A stretch of DNA of 64,000 bases from Variovorax sp. PBL-E5 (GCF_901827185.1 NZ_LR594671.1:4304001-4368000), one strand, 5' to 3'. Shown: positions 35,832-44,397, counted from the stretch's first letter. Notes: generated from the letters alone by a model not told the origin. Numbers and translations are program-made.

Positions 35832-36782
35832 ATGCGCATCGTGATCCCCGACGACTACCAGGACTGCGTCCGCCACTTGGCCTGCTTCGCGAAGCTCGAG
35901 GGCCATGAGGTCACCGTGTTCAACGACACCGTGCACGATCGCCATGCGCTCGCCGAGCGGTTCCGCGATGCCGAGGCGATCGTGCTCACGCGCGAACGCA
36001 CGGCCATCGACGCGGCGCTGCTCGATCGCCTGCCGCAACTGCGCCTGATCAGCCAGACCGGCCGCATCGCCGGTCATGTCGATGTGGCCGCCTGCAGGGC
36101 GCGCGGCGTGGCGGTAGCAGACGGCCGGGGCTCCGGTGCGGCGACGGCCGAGTTGACCTGGGCGCTGATGCTCGCGAGCCGGCGTCATCTGGTGGCCGAA
36201 GCCGTGCGCCTGCGCGAGGGCCTCTGGCAGGGTTCGCTGGGCCAGCAATTGAACGGCCAGCGGTTGGGCGTGTGGAGCTATGGCCGCATCGGCCGCCAGG
36301 TGGCCGCCTACGGCCGTGCCTTCGGCATGGCGGTCTGGGTCTGGGGCCGCGAGGACTCGACCGCTGCGGCACGTGCCGATGGCTTCGAAGTGGCTCCCTC
36401 GCGCGCGAGCTTCTTTGCCGACAGCGATGTGATCAGCCTGCACGTGCGGCTGAATACCCAGACGCGGGGCATCGTCACGGCGCACGACCTCGCACGGATG
36501 AAACCGTCGGCCCTGCTGGTCAACACCAGCCGCGCCGAACTCGTCGCCGAAGGCGCACTCGCTGCTGCACTCTGCGCGGGACGGCCCGGCTTCGCGGCGG
36601 TCGACGTGTATGAAAGCGAGCCCGTGCTCGGCGCCGCGCATCCGCTGCTCGCCCTGCCGCAGGCGCTGTGCACGCCGCATCTGGGCTATGTCGAGCGCGA
36701 CAACTACGAGCGCTACTTCGGAATGGCGTTCGACAACATCAACGCGTTCGCCCGCGGGCAACGCGTCGGGTTCGTCGATTGA
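35832..36782 (+). CDS. D-2-hydroxyacid dehydrogenase family protein
   Basis: A 316-residue NAD-dependent dehydrogenase. The nucleotide-binding motif reads LGVWSYGRIGRQVAAYGRAF, in which the usual GxGxxG has a Tyr-Gly start (SYGRIG). The catalytic arginine (VNTSRAELVAEGAL), glutamate (VDVYESEPV) and histidine (CTPHLGYVERD) are all present. It reduces a 2-keto acid or oxidises a D-2-hydroxy acid. It lies 5 bp after the Bug gene, so both are one unit under the IclR-type operator. Confidence 0.9.
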   Translation: MRIVIPDDYQDCVRHLACFAKLEGHEVTVFNDTVHDRHALAERFRDAEAIVLTRERTAIDAALLDRLPQLRLISQTGRIAGHVDVAACRARGVAVADGRGSGAATAELTWALMLASRRHLVAEAVRLREGLWQGSLGQQLNGQRLGVWSYGRIGRQVAAYGRAFGMAVWVWGREDSTAAARADGFEVAPSRASFFADSDVISLHVRLNTQTRGIVTAHDLARMKPSALLVNTSRAELVAEGALAAALCAGRPGFAAVDVYESEPVLGAAHPLLALPQALCTPHLGYVERDNYERYFGMAFDNINAFARGQRVGFVD

Positions 36783-36783
36783 C

Positions 36784-38082
36784 TCAGGCGCGCACCGGCT
36801 CTGCCGCCTGTTCCCCACGCGGATCGTGCCCGATGAGCAGCACGAGCACGAAGGCAACGACCGGCAGCAGCGCCAGGAACAACACGGCATAGAAGTCGTT
36901 GCCCATCCTGTCCTTCAGCATGCCGAAGATCGTCGGGCCGATGTAGCCGCCGAGGTTGCCGATGGAGTTGATCCACGCGATGCCGGCCGCCGCGGCGATG
37001 CCGCTCAGGAAAGCGGTGGGCAGCGTCCAGAACACCGGCAATGCGCTGAAGATGCCGAAAGCGGCCAACGTGACGGCAGCCATCTTCGGCACCGGGGCGC
37101 TGATTTCCGCCGCGGCCACCAGGCCGGCGAAGATGCAGGCCAGCGGCACCAGCACGAACCACTTGCGTTCGCGCCGCGCGTCGGACCAGCGAGTCCAGAA
37201 CAGCATGGCGATCGCGCCGACGAGGTATGGGAAGGCATTGATGAAGCCGATCTCGACATTGCCGAGACCGCCGAAGCCCTTGATGATCTGCGGCAGGAAG
37301 AAGCCCAGGCCATAGAGCGGCACCGTGATGCCCATGTAGACGAAGCCCAGGGCGATCACGCGCCAGTTGAACAGCGACTGCGTCCACGAGATCTTGTGGA
37401 TGGATTCGCGATTGCGCTGCTCCGCATCGAGCGTCTGCTGCAACCAGTCGCGCTCCTCGGGCGCCAGCCACTTCGCGTCCTTCGGCCGATCGGGCAGGTA
37501 CATGAGCACGAAGAAGGTCAGCACCAGCGCGGGAATCGCTTCGAGGATGAACAGCCATTGCCAGCCGTGCAAGCCGCCGACGCCCTCCATGTTGAGGATG
37601 TAGCCGGAAATGGGCGAACCGATCACGGTGGAGATCGGAATGGCGAACATGAACCAGCCCACGATGCGGGCGCGGTACGCGGCCGGAAACCAGAGCGTGA
37701 TGTAGAAGATCACGCCGGGAAAGAATCCGGCTTCGGCAATGCCGAGCAGGAAGCGCACGACGTTGAAACTCGTCGCGCCGCCCACCCAGGCCTGGGCCGC
37801 GGAGATCAGGCCCCAGCTGAACATGATGCGCGCGATCCAGCGGCGTGCGCCGAAGCGTTCCAGCGCCAGGTTGCTCGGCACCTCGAAGAGGAAATAGGCA
37901 ATGAAGAAGATGCCCGCCGCGCTGCCGAAGATGGCGCTCGTGAAGCCCATGTCCTTGGACATCGAGGCGCCGGCGAAGCCCAGGTTCACGCGGTCCAGGT
38001 AGGCGATGAAGTAACTGATCATCAGCAGCGGCAACAGGCGCCAGCCGACTTTGGATAAGGTTCTCTGCTCGAGCGAATTCAT
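36784..38082 (-). CDS. MFS transporter, anion:cation symporter family
   Basis: A 432-residue, twelve-span major-facilitator protein. Signatures of the ACS family (phthalate, tartrate, hexuronate permeases) are visible: MISYFIAYLDRVNLGFAGAS, FEVPSNLALERFGARRWIAR, RFLLGIAEAGFFPGVIFYIT and GNLGGYIGPTIFGMLKDR. It likely imports an organic acid. It is convergent with the dehydrogenase gene, with 1 bp between the stops. The upstream 110 bp contain no clear operator. Confidence 0.9.
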   Translation of the reverse strand: MNSLEQRTLSKVGWRLLPLLMISYFIAYLDRVNLGFAGASMSKDMGFTSAIFGSAAGIFFIAYFLFEVPSNLALERFGARRWIARIMFSWGLISAAQAWVGGATSFNVVRFLLGIAEAGFFPGVIFYITLWFPAAYRARIVGWFMFAIPISTVIGSPISGYILNMEGVGGLHGWQWLFILEAIPALVLTFFVLMYLPDRPKDAKWLAPEERDWLQQTLDAEQRNRESIHKISWTQSLFNWRVIALGFVYMGITVPLYGLGFFLPQIIKGFGGLGNVEIGFINAFPYLVGAIAMLFWTRWSDARRERKWFVLVPLACIFAGLVAAAEISAPVPKMAAVTLAAFGIFSALPVFWTLPTAFLSGIAAAAGIAWINSIGNLGGYIGPTIFGMLKDRMGNDFYAVLFLALLPVVAFVLVLLIGHDPRGEQAAEPVRA

Positions 38083-38191
38083 GCGGTCTCCAAACTGTTG
38101 TTGTCGTGGTACCGGTTTCGGACCGGCCGGGATTTATACCCCGACCCACTCTTTCTCGCATGAAAGCGGCGCCCAAGCCGCTGCCCCGCGC

Positions 38192-38548
38192 TCAGGTTGG
38201 CGCGCAGCGGGCGTAGACCAGCGCGAGGTAGTCGACGTGCCTGCGCAGCACCTCGAGCTGCTGCAGCGTCGAGCCCTGGACCCGCTCGTCGGGGTCGAAC
38301 TTCAGGCTGCCGTCCGGCATCAGGATGAAGTGCATTTCCGCGCGGGGCGCGCCGGTGGCGTTCAGGTAGCCGCAACCCGTGCGGGTGCTGCGGTTGTAGG
38401 TCACGTTCGAGAACGCCGCGACACCGGACGCGGGGAGCTTGCGCTTGACCTGCATCTCGACCTGCCACACCGGCCAATAGAACCACCAGGCGGCGGTACA
38501 ACCGGCAAAGACGGCAAGGCCGACCAGGGTGCAGACGAGTGCTCGCAT
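38192..38548 (-). CDS. Small membrane-anchored or secreted protein of unknown function
   Basis: A 118-residue protein with one N-terminal hydrophobic segment (LVCTLVGLAVFAGCTAAWWF), possibly a lipoprotein or membrane anchor. A domain follows with three cysteines (TRTGCGYLNATGAPRAEMHF, ALVYARCAPT). No family is recognised. It lies 9 bp after a 70-residue gene on the same strand, and the two form an orphan pair. Confidence 0.6.
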   Translation of the reverse strand: MRALVCTLVGLAVFAGCTAAWWFYWPVWQVEMQVKRKLPASGVAAFSNVTYNRSTRTGCGYLNATGAPRAEMHFILMPDGSLKFDPDERVQGSTLQQLEVLRRHVDYLALVYARCAPT

Positions 38549-38557
38549 GACTTGCTC

Positions 38558-38770
38558 CTACTCAGGTGGAATGAAGCGCATGGCCACCCTGCCCAGGGCG
38601 GTCAGTTCGGTCACCGTCGCTGTCCCCTGGCCCGGCCTGGCGCCCGGCGTGAAAGAGACCTTGACCCAGCCGCCGTCCCTGAGCGTGCGCAGGTGCTCGA
38701 TCTCCTGGGCATTCGTGAACGTCATGGGCAGCGGGCCCAGGGCGAGGCGTTGGAGCAGGCTGTAGAGCAT
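38558..38770 (-). CDS. Small hypothetical protein
   Basis: A 70-residue protein, MLYSLLQRLALGPLPMTFTN with the central segment EIEHLRTLRDGGWVKVSFTP, possibly a small winged-helix-like domain, but this is only a guess from the helix-strand pattern. It is followed closely by the 118-residue gene. The AT-rich region upstream with palindromes likely holds the shared promoter. Confidence 0.5.
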   Translation of the reverse strand: MLYSLLQRLALGPLPMTFTNAQEIEHLRTLRDGGWVKVSFTPGARPGQGTATVTELTALGRVAMRFIPPE

Positions 38771-38845
38771 CGGCTTTTATCCGACGAACGATCCGAAGGC
38801 CAGGTTTCCCTGCCTCCCCATCGAACGGTGGCCTGCATGTGACTT

Positions 38846-38899
38846 CATGTAGCCAATTGTAATTACATGTAGTACCTAAGAACTAATCATTTCACGTGA
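38846..38899. promoter_or_regulatory. AT-rich palindrome and direct-repeat cluster upstream of the small gene pair
   Basis: Within 55 bp are two CATGTAG direct repeats exactly 20 bp apart (38846-38852 and 38866-38872), the perfect palindrome TGTAATTACA (38858-38867) and the palindrome TCACGTGA (38892-38899). The composition is far below the local GC level. It looks like a regulatory region for the leftward pair at 38192-38770. No protein gene is seen between 38771 and 39027. Confidence 0.4.
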
Positions 38900-39027
38900 T
38901 GCATTTCACACGGGGGCGCGTTTTAAGGGGTGTTTTGTCTGCCTCGGCGGCTGGCAGAGCGGCCGAGCGGCGGGAAGCGCTGCCCTGGCTGCAGGCGCTG
39001 GACAGGGGTTTCCTGCCGATGACCGGC

Positions 39028-39984
39028 TCAAAGATCGAGAACGAGGTGTTCGCCGACGCAGCCCGACACGCAAACCATCATCGTCCGGTTCGAAGCGCGC
39101 TCCTCGCTCGAGAGCACCGAATCCCGGTGCGCCGGAATGCCCTCGAGCACCCGTGTCTCGCAGGCGCGGCAGACGCCCTCGCGGCAACCGCAATCGGCGT
39201 CGATGCCGGCTTGGTGCAGGGCATCGAGCAGCGCGACGCCCGGCTGTACGGCAAGGGTCCGGCCGGTGCGCGCCAGCGTCACCGTGTAGGGATGCTGCTG
39301 CCGCGACACCCCGTGCCCCGCATCCGCCGCAAAGCGTTCGACATGGACCTTCCTGAAGCCGAGTTCCTCGCAGATGCGTTCGAAGGCAGCAATCATCGGC
39401 GCCGGCCCGCAGCAATAGAAATCGCTCGCCGCCGGTTCGCCCGAGAGGAATTCGCGCAGATCGGGCGGCCTTCCCTGCTCTTCGTCGAAGTGGAAGCTGA
39501 CGCTCTTCGACGACCCGAGCCGTTCGCAGAATGCTGCCTCCGGCCGGGACCGCGCGCAGTACAGCAGCGACGCCGGCTTGCCCAGCGCCGCGAGCCGCTC
39601 GTGCATGGCGAGGATCGGCGTGATGCCGATGCCGCCCGCCAGCAGGACCGACCTCGACGCTTCGGTATTCAGCGGGAAATGATTGCGCGGCGGCGAGATG
39701 TCCAGCATCGACCCGACCGCGAGCCGCTCGTGGACATGGCGCGATCCGCCGCGGCTGTTCCTGTCGTTGAGGATGGCGATCCGGTAGCGATCGCCTTCGG
39801 TGTCCGGGTTCAGCAGCGAGTAGCTGCGGACCAGATCCGGCGCCAGGTGCAGGTCGATGTGCGCCCCGGGCTCGAAGACCGGCAACGCTTCTCGCGTGCG
39901 CGGACGCAGCTCGAGGCTCACGATGTGCCGGGCTTCGCGGCGGACGGCGCTCACCGTCACGTGCAAAAGAGAAGAGCTGTTCAT
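39028..39984 (-). CDS. Rieske-oxygenase reductase (phthalate dioxygenase reductase / VanB family)
   Basis: A 318-residue flavin reductase. FMN domain: FEPGAHIDLHLAPDLVRSYS with the RSYSLLN motif. NAD domain: LLAGGIGITPILAMHERLAA and FYCCGPAPMIAAFE. The C-terminal plant-type [2Fe-2S] ferredoxin has cysteines in DADCGCREGVCRACETRVLE and VCVSGCVGEHLVLDL. It passes electrons from NADH to a Rieske oxygenase, almost certainly the VanA-type enzyme at 44398. The start at 39984 follows homologue length. A promoter element shared with the oxygenase lies upstream (40041-40060). Confidence 0.92.
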   Translation of the reverse strand: MNSSSLLHVTVSAVRREARHIVSLELRPRTREALPVFEPGAHIDLHLAPDLVRSYSLLNPDTEGDRYRIAILNDRNSRGGSRHVHERLAVGSMLDISPPRNHFPLNTEASRSVLLAGGIGITPILAMHERLAALGKPASLLYCARSRPEAAFCERLGSSKSVSFHFDEEQGRPPDLREFLSGEPAASDFYCCGPAPMIAAFERICEELGFRKVHVERFAADAGHGVSRQQHPYTVTLARTGRTLAVQPGVALLDALHQAGIDADCGCREGVCRACETRVLEGIPAHRDSVLSSEERASNRTMMVCVSGCVGEHLVLDL

Positions 39985-40040
39985 GGTCGCTTCGCGTTTC
40001 GATATCCGATAGGGCAGAAGCGAAAATTGTCGAAGGCCGT

Positions 40041-40060
40041 GGACGAAAGAAAAAATCGTT
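40041..40060 (-). promoter_or_regulatory. CGATTT element upstream of the reductase gene
   Basis: On the minus strand it reads AACGATTTTTTCTTTCGTCC, 57 bp upstream of the reductase start. Similar elements stand before the porin (41797), the oxygenase (44333) and a binding-protein gene (47685). It is proposed as a binding site of one of the two LysR regulators in this island. Confidence 0.4.
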
Positions 40061-40149
40061 CCTTTGGATGCGAGGCATCGCGCGAAGTGATGCATCGCGT
40101 CGCACGCGCTCATCGACCGCGCGCCCTGCTTCGGTTAGACTCGCGCTCG

Positions 40150-40345
40150 CAGGAGAGCAGGCCGCGCGAGCGGCCTCACCGAAGGCGCAAACTCCCATAA
40201 ACGCTCAGGTCGGCTCACGTGATGAGCCCGTACTGCAACCATCGTCAGAGCCGTCTGGAGAGCCATCACGCCACGTGATGCACCGAAGGAGCAAGCCCGC
40301 TGCGCCGCAGAGGGTGAATCTCTCAGGTACCGAGGACAGGGGGAG
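40150..40345 (+). promoter_or_regulatory. Tandem glycine riboswitch
   Basis: Two aptamer-like halves follow one another. Each has the conserved core CACCGAAGG (40177-40185 and 40281-40289) followed by GCAA, a later CTCAGGT (40204-40210 and 40322-40328), and a GGAGAG-type 5' strand (40152-40157 and 40257-40262). The second half ends with the hallmark GAATCTCTCAGGTACCGAGG and ACAGGGGG. This is the RF00504-type glycine aptamer pair. It lies 91 bp upstream of a D-amino-acid dehydrogenase and should switch on its expression when glycine is high. The first half is slightly degenerate after CTCAGGT. Confidence 0.85.
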
Positions 40346-40436
40346 CGGCAACTTGAACATGCGTTCCGGTTGCTTTTCTTTTTGCAGCATCCGTTTCGCC
40401 GTGTTCGAGCGCCAAAACCTCGAAGGGGTTCTTGAC

Positions 40437-41741
40437 ATGCGCGTGATCGTTCTCGGCGCCGGCCTGCTCGGCGTCACCTCGGCCTACTACCTCCAGCAAC
40501 TCGGCCACGACGTGACCGTGATCGACCGGCAGGCCACGCCGGCCGCCGAAACCAGCTTCGCCAACGGCGGCCAGATCTCGGTCAGCCATGCCGAGCCCTG
40601 GGCCAACCCGAGCGCGCCGCTCAAGGTGCTGCAATGGCTCGGCAAGGAAGACGCACCCCTGCTCTTTCGCTTCCGCGCCGACATGCGGCAGTGGCTCTGG
40701 GGCCTGCAGTTCCTGCGTGAATGCACGCCGGCGCGCACCCGCCACAACATCGAGCAGATCGTGCGGCTGGGCACCTACAGCCGCGCGACGCTGCAGCAGC
40801 TGCGCCGCGACACCGGCCTCGACTACGAGCAGCGCACGCAGGGCATCCTGCACTTCTACACGACCCAAAAGGAATTCGATGGCGCGCTCAAGCCCGCCGA
40901 GCAGATGCGCGCACTCGGCTGCGAACGCCAGGTGATCTCGGCCGACGAAGCCGTGCGGCTCGAACCCGCGCTGGCTCATATCCGCCCGCAGCTGGCCGGC
41001 GCCACCTACACGGCCGAGGACGAGTCGGGCGACGCCAACCGCTTCGCGCGCGAGCTGGTCAAGCTCTGCCAGGCGGCCGGTGTGAGGTTCCTCATGAGCC
41101 ACACGGTGACCGCGATCCGCGAGGCCGGCGGCAGCATCGACCACGTCGAGGCGACCGACAGCGAAGGCCGCTTCCAGCGCATCCGCGGCGATGCCTTCGT
41201 GCTCGCGATGGGCTCGCTCAGCCCCCTCTATGCGGCGCCGTTGGGCATCCGGCTGCCGATCTATCCGGCCAAGGGCTATTCGGTCACGCTGCCGGTCATC
41301 GATGCCTCGAAGGCCTATCAGGTCTCGCTCACCGACGACGAATACAAGCTGGTGTTCTCGCGCTACACCTCGGCCACGGGCGACCGCATGCGCATCGCCG
41401 GCACGGCCGAACTCAACGGCTACGACCGCGACCTGAACCGCGTGCGCTGCGAGGCCATCGTGCGGCGCGTCGAGCAGCTGTTCCCCGGCGCCGGCGACAC
41501 GACGCAGGCCCAGTTCTGGACCGGGCTGCGCCCCGCCACGCCGAGCAACGTGCCGCTGATCGGCGCCACCCGGTTGCCGAACCTGTTCCTCAACACCGGC
41601 CACGGCACGCTGGGCTGGACGCACGCCTGCGGTTCGGGCAAGTCGATCGCGCGCATCGTGAGCGGACTCGCGCCGGAGGTGGATTTCGCCTTCACCGGCG
41701 CGACGCCGCGGCCGCCGGTCCTCGGCTTGCAGGGCGCGTAG
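40437..41741 (+). CDS. dadA: D-amino-acid dehydrogenase small-subunit family (DadA-like), glycine-riboswitch controlled
   Basis: A 434-residue FAD enzyme. The FAD-binding motif is RVIVLGAGLLGVTSAYYLQQ, followed by TSFANGGQISVSHAEPWANP, PIYPAKGYSVTLPVID, and the C-terminal FAD motif NLFLNTGHGTLGWTHACGSG. DadA enzymes oxidise D-amino acids to keto acids, passing electrons to the respiratory chain. The start at 40437 has AAGGGG upstream; the frame is open through the riboswitch but that part is not coding. With a glycine aptamer upstream, glycine, sarcosine or D-alanine are plausible substrates. Confidence 0.9.
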   Translation: MRVIVLGAGLLGVTSAYYLQQLGHDVTVIDRQATPAAETSFANGGQISVSHAEPWANPSAPLKVLQWLGKEDAPLLFRFRADMRQWLWGLQFLRECTPARTRHNIEQIVRLGTYSRATLQQLRRDTGLDYEQRTQGILHFYTTQKEFDGALKPAEQMRALGCERQVISADEAVRLEPALAHIRPQLAGATYTAEDESGDANRFARELVKLCQAAGVRFLMSHTVTAIREAGGSIDHVEATDSEGRFQRIRGDAFVLAMGSLSPLYAAPLGIRLPIYPAKGYSVTLPVIDASKAYQVSLTDDEYKLVFSRYTSATGDRMRIAGTAELNGYDRDLNRVRCEAIVRRVEQLFPGAGDTTQAQFWTGLRPATPSNVPLIGATRLPNLFLNTGHGTLGWTHACGSGKSIARIVSGLAPEVDFAFTGATPRPPVLGLQGA

Positions 41742-41751
41742 TTGCGCCGGA

Positions 41752-41778
41752 GTGATGGCGCAGCTATTGCGCCATCAC
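41752..41778 (+). terminator. Strong hairpin after dadA
   Basis: A perfect 11-bp stem, GTGATGGCGCA with TGCGCCATCAC, around GCTAT, 10 bp after the dadA stop. No T-run follows, so termination may be factor-assisted. It separates dadA from the porin unit. Confidence 0.55.
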
Positions 41779-42126
41779 ATGGCTGCCATCGGAAAGAACG
41801 ATTTTCCCATCGGTCGTTCGCTCTCTATTCTCGGGCTGCACCTGGCGCTTCATTGATGCCTGCCGAACAATTCAAAGAGGTTCACCCGATGTCCCCACGG
41901 ATCCATCCCCGCATCGCACTGCGCCGGCATTCGGTGTGGACATAGCGCATTGACGACGGCGGCGGCCGGTCGCGTTCGACCGCGCCCCGCGTCCGCAGGC
42001 AACCCGCCTGCACATCACGCCCTTTCTGCCCACAAGGCCCGCCGCGGCGGCCTCGGACAGGCGCGCGCGTGCGCGATCCCTGTGCGCTGCCGTGAGCCGG
42101 CCGTCGATTCCCAACGGAGACATGCA
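41779..42126 (+). other. Porin leader region without a gene
   Basis: The 348-bp stretch between the dadA hairpin and the porin has no recognisable protein. A CGATTT element (41797-41818) lies at its 5' side, 309 bp before the porin ATG, so a long untranslated leader or an upstream activation site is likely. GC-rich hairpin potential is present near 42035-42080. ACGGAGAC just before the ATG at 42127 is the probable ribosome site. Confidence 0.45.
41797..41818 (+). promoter_or_regulatory. CGATTT element upstream of the porin
   Basis: It reads AACGATTTTCCCATCGGTCG followed by TT; AACGA and TCGTT at its ends form an inverted repeat. It is one of four similar elements in the island (see 40041, 44333, 47685). 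Confidence 0.4.
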
Positions 42127-43356
42127 ATGAAGAGAAAAATATGGCTGACATCGGTGGCGCTGGCCGCCGCCGGCGCGGCCTCGGCCCAGTCGTCCATCAC
42201 CGTGTTCGGCACGATCGATACCGCGATCAGCGGCTACTCGAACCGCTCGACGGACCCGAACGGGCCGACGCTGCTGAACCCCTTCTACGTCAACCGGGGC
42301 AGCGTGACGACGAGCCAGACCGCGCTCACCAATTCCAACTATTTCGCCAGCCGCATCGGCTTTCGCGGCACGGAGGACCTCGGCGGCGGACTGGCTGCGA
42401 GCTTCTGGCTCGAAGCGCCGTTCTCGAGCGACGACGGACAGACCGGCATCACCACCTTCTCGCGCCGGTCCACTGTCAGCCTCTTGGGCGGCTTCGGCGA
42501 GATCCGACTCGGGCGCGACTACACCGCGACGGTCTGGAACGACACCGCGCTGGACCCGTTCACCACCTTCGGTGTCGGCACCAACCTGATCCTGCGACCG
42601 AGCTTCGCGCTGAACTCCTTCGCGCCTTCCTACACCACGCCCGCCGGCACGGCCAACGTGACCGGCAACAACTACCTGCGCGCCAGCAACATGGTCGCCT
42701 ACTTCCTGCCGCCGGATCTCGGCGGCTTCTATGGCCAGGTGCAATACGCGTTCGGCGAACGCACGCACTACAGCCCCGGCAATTTCACGCCGGTCGGTGC
42801 CGAGACGCGCGCGGGCCGCTACGTCGGCGCGCGCTTCGGCTGGGCCAACGGACCGATCAACATCGCGGCGGCGTATGGCGAAAGCACCCTGGACAGCAAC
42901 TACGACGCCGGCAGCACGGCGAAGCTCGATACCTTCAACATCGCCGGCTCCTACGACTTCGGTCCGGTGAAATTGTTCGCCGAACTCTCCAGGGTCAAGC
43001 GCAAGGTCGACGATGTGGTTGCACCGCCCGCACCCGTGAACACCATCGACGTCAACGGCTACATGCTGGGGCTGATGGCGCCCATCGGTCCCGGCCTGAT
43101 CCGCGCCAGCTACGGCAATGTGCGCTACGACACTCACCAGACAGTGCCTGGCAGCCCGGGCGATCCACGCGCCGACCAATGGGCGCTGGGCTACGTCCAC
43201 AATCTGTCGAAGCGCACGGCGTTGTATGCCACCGTGGCCCGCATCCGCAACAGGAACGGCGCCAACCTGAGCGTCGGCGGCCCGGCGTTCGTGACCACCG
43301 GTTTCGTTCCGAAGACCTCGACCGGCTACGACCTGGGTATCCGCCACAACTTCTGA
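42127..43356 (+). CDS. Outer-membrane porin (Gram-negative, Burkholderia-type)
   Basis: A 409-residue porin with a signal peptide (KIWLTSVALAAAGAASAQ), the opening strand SSITVFGTIDTAISGYSN, the NYFASRIGFRGTEDLGGGLA segment, SVSLLGGFGEIRLGRDYTA-like wording (STVSLLGGFGEIRLGRDY) and the C-terminal barrel strand TGYDLGIRHNF ending in phenylalanine. It likely lets the substrate of the neighbouring oxygenase pathway through the outer membrane. It is followed directly by a hairpin and a LysR gene. Confidence 0.93.
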   Translation: MKRKIWLTSVALAAAGAASAQSSITVFGTIDTAISGYSNRSTDPNGPTLLNPFYVNRGSVTTSQTALTNSNYFASRIGFRGTEDLGGGLAASFWLEAPFSSDDGQTGITTFSRRSTVSLLGGFGEIRLGRDYTATVWNDTALDPFTTFGVGTNLILRPSFALNSFAPSYTTPAGTANVTGNNYLRASNMVAYFLPPDLGGFYGQVQYAFGERTHYSPGNFTPVGAETRAGRYVGARFGWANGPINIAAAYGESTLDSNYDAGSTAKLDTFNIAGSYDFGPVKLFAELSRVKRKVDDVVAPPAPVNTIDVNGYMLGLMAPIGPGLIRASYGNVRYDTHQTVPGSPGDPRADQWALGYVHNLSKRTALYATVARIRNRNGANLSVGGPAFVTTGFVPKTSTGYDLGIRHNF

Positions 43357-43374
43357 TGCCCGACGGTTCGGGCA
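43357..43374 (+). terminator. Hairpin directly after the porin stop
   Basis: TGCCCGA-CGGT-TCGGGCA is a perfect 7-bp stem with a 4-base loop, starting at the base after the porin stop codon. There is no T-run. It lies only 13 bp before the LysR start and may end or protect the porin message. Confidence 0.5.
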
Positions 43375-43387
43375 GACTGGGAGCGAG

Positions 43388-44278
43388 ATGAATTTTCTGA
43401 AGCTCGATCTGAATCTCCTGGTCGCGCTGGACGCCCTGCTGACGGACCCGCACGTCACGCGCGCCGCGGAACGCCTGTGCGTGAGCCAGCCCACGCTCAG
43501 CGGTTCGCTGGCGCGGCTGCGCGACTACTTCCAGGACGAGCTGATCGTCCAGGTCGGGCGGCGCATGGAACTGACGCCGATGGCCGAGGCCATGCGCCAG
43601 CCGTTGCGCAACGTGCTGGGCGATGCGGAAAAACTCCTGTCGACCAAGTCGCACTTCGACCCCGGCACCTCGGAGCGCCGCTTCACGCTCACCTGCACCG
43701 ACTACGTCTGGGCCACGCTGATCGGCAAGGTCCTCCGGCGCCTGGCGTCGGAAGCACCAGGCATCCGGCTCGAATACGGCGGCACCGCGCGCGACTTTGC
43801 CGAGCACCGCGTCGAACTCCTCATCGTCGCCGACCGCTTTGCGCTGAAGGAGCATTCGTCGAGGCAGCTGTTCCAGGAATCCTTCGTCTGCATCGCGTGG
43901 TCCGGCAACGACCGGATCGGCGATGCAATCAGCTTCGACGAGTACTTCGCGCAGGACCACATCGTCGCCTGGTCGTCGCGGCCGACCCTGGTCGCGGACT
44001 GGATCGCGGCCCGGCATGGCATGCGCTGCCGCATCGCGACCCGTGTTCCCGACTTCACGATGGTCCCGCAATCGATCGTCGGGACGCCCTATCTCGCCAC
44101 CGTGCCGACGCGCATGGCCAACCACTACGCGGGCCATCTTCCGCTGCGGATCCTGGAGGCGCCGCTCGAACTGCCGGTCCTCACACAGGTCATGCAGTGG
44201 CACCGGCATCAGGAATCGGACCAGGGCATGCAATGGCTGCGCGAACTGATCGTCGACTGCTGCCTGACGAACCGCTGA
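43388..44278 (+). CDS. LysR-family regulator (NodD-like), copy 1
   Basis: A 296-residue LysR regulator. The helix-turn-helix is DLNLLVALDALLTDPHVTRA then AERLCVSQPTLSGSLARLRD. The effector domain has FTLTCTDYVWATLIGKVLRR and PQSIVGTPYLATVPTRMANH, as in the NodD/NahR-like branch. It is strikingly similar along its length to the regulator at 50082-50987. It sits just upstream of the oxygenase gene, which it probably activates. Confidence 0.92.
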   Translation: MNFLKLDLNLLVALDALLTDPHVTRAAERLCVSQPTLSGSLARLRDYFQDELIVQVGRRMELTPMAEAMRQPLRNVLGDAEKLLSTKSHFDPGTSERRFTLTCTDYVWATLIGKVLRRLASEAPGIRLEYGGTARDFAEHRVELLIVADRFALKEHSSRQLFQESFVCIAWSGNDRIGDAISFDEYFAQDHIVAWSSRPTLVADWIAARHGMRCRIATRVPDFTMVPQSIVGTPYLATVPTRMANHYAGHLPLRILEAPLELPVLTQVMQWHRHQESDQGMQWLRELIVDCCLTNR

Positions 44279-44332
44279 ATCCTCCGGCCGTTGCTGCGGC
44301 CATCGGGGTCGTCGATGGATCGCATCCCCACA

Positions 44333-44351
44333 AACGATTTCCCGCTTCGGC
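44333..44351 (+). promoter_or_regulatory. CGATTT element upstream of the Rieske oxygenase
   Basis: It reads AACGATTTCCCGCTTCGGC, 46 bp before the oxygenase start. It matches the elements before the reductase, porin and binding-protein genes, with CGA and TCG half-sites 9 bp apart, as in the reductase copy. Confidence 0.4.
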
Positions 44352-44397
44352 AGGTGTCGCTGAAGATTCGGGCATCCCTTTTCTCTCGACTCGACGC

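Noticed and set aside
36713..38176. A 487-codon open frame overlapping the MFS transporter in another phase
   Set aside because: It lacks membrane spans and motifs, while the transporter frame has twelve spans and family signatures.
40068..40436. N-terminal extension of DadA through the riboswitch
   Set aside because: The bases form conserved glycine-aptamer elements, and DadA homology starts only at 40437.
41950..42126. N-terminal extension of the porin
   Set aside because: The ATG at 42127 opens directly into a signal peptide with a good ribosome site; upstream codons look like shadow sequence.
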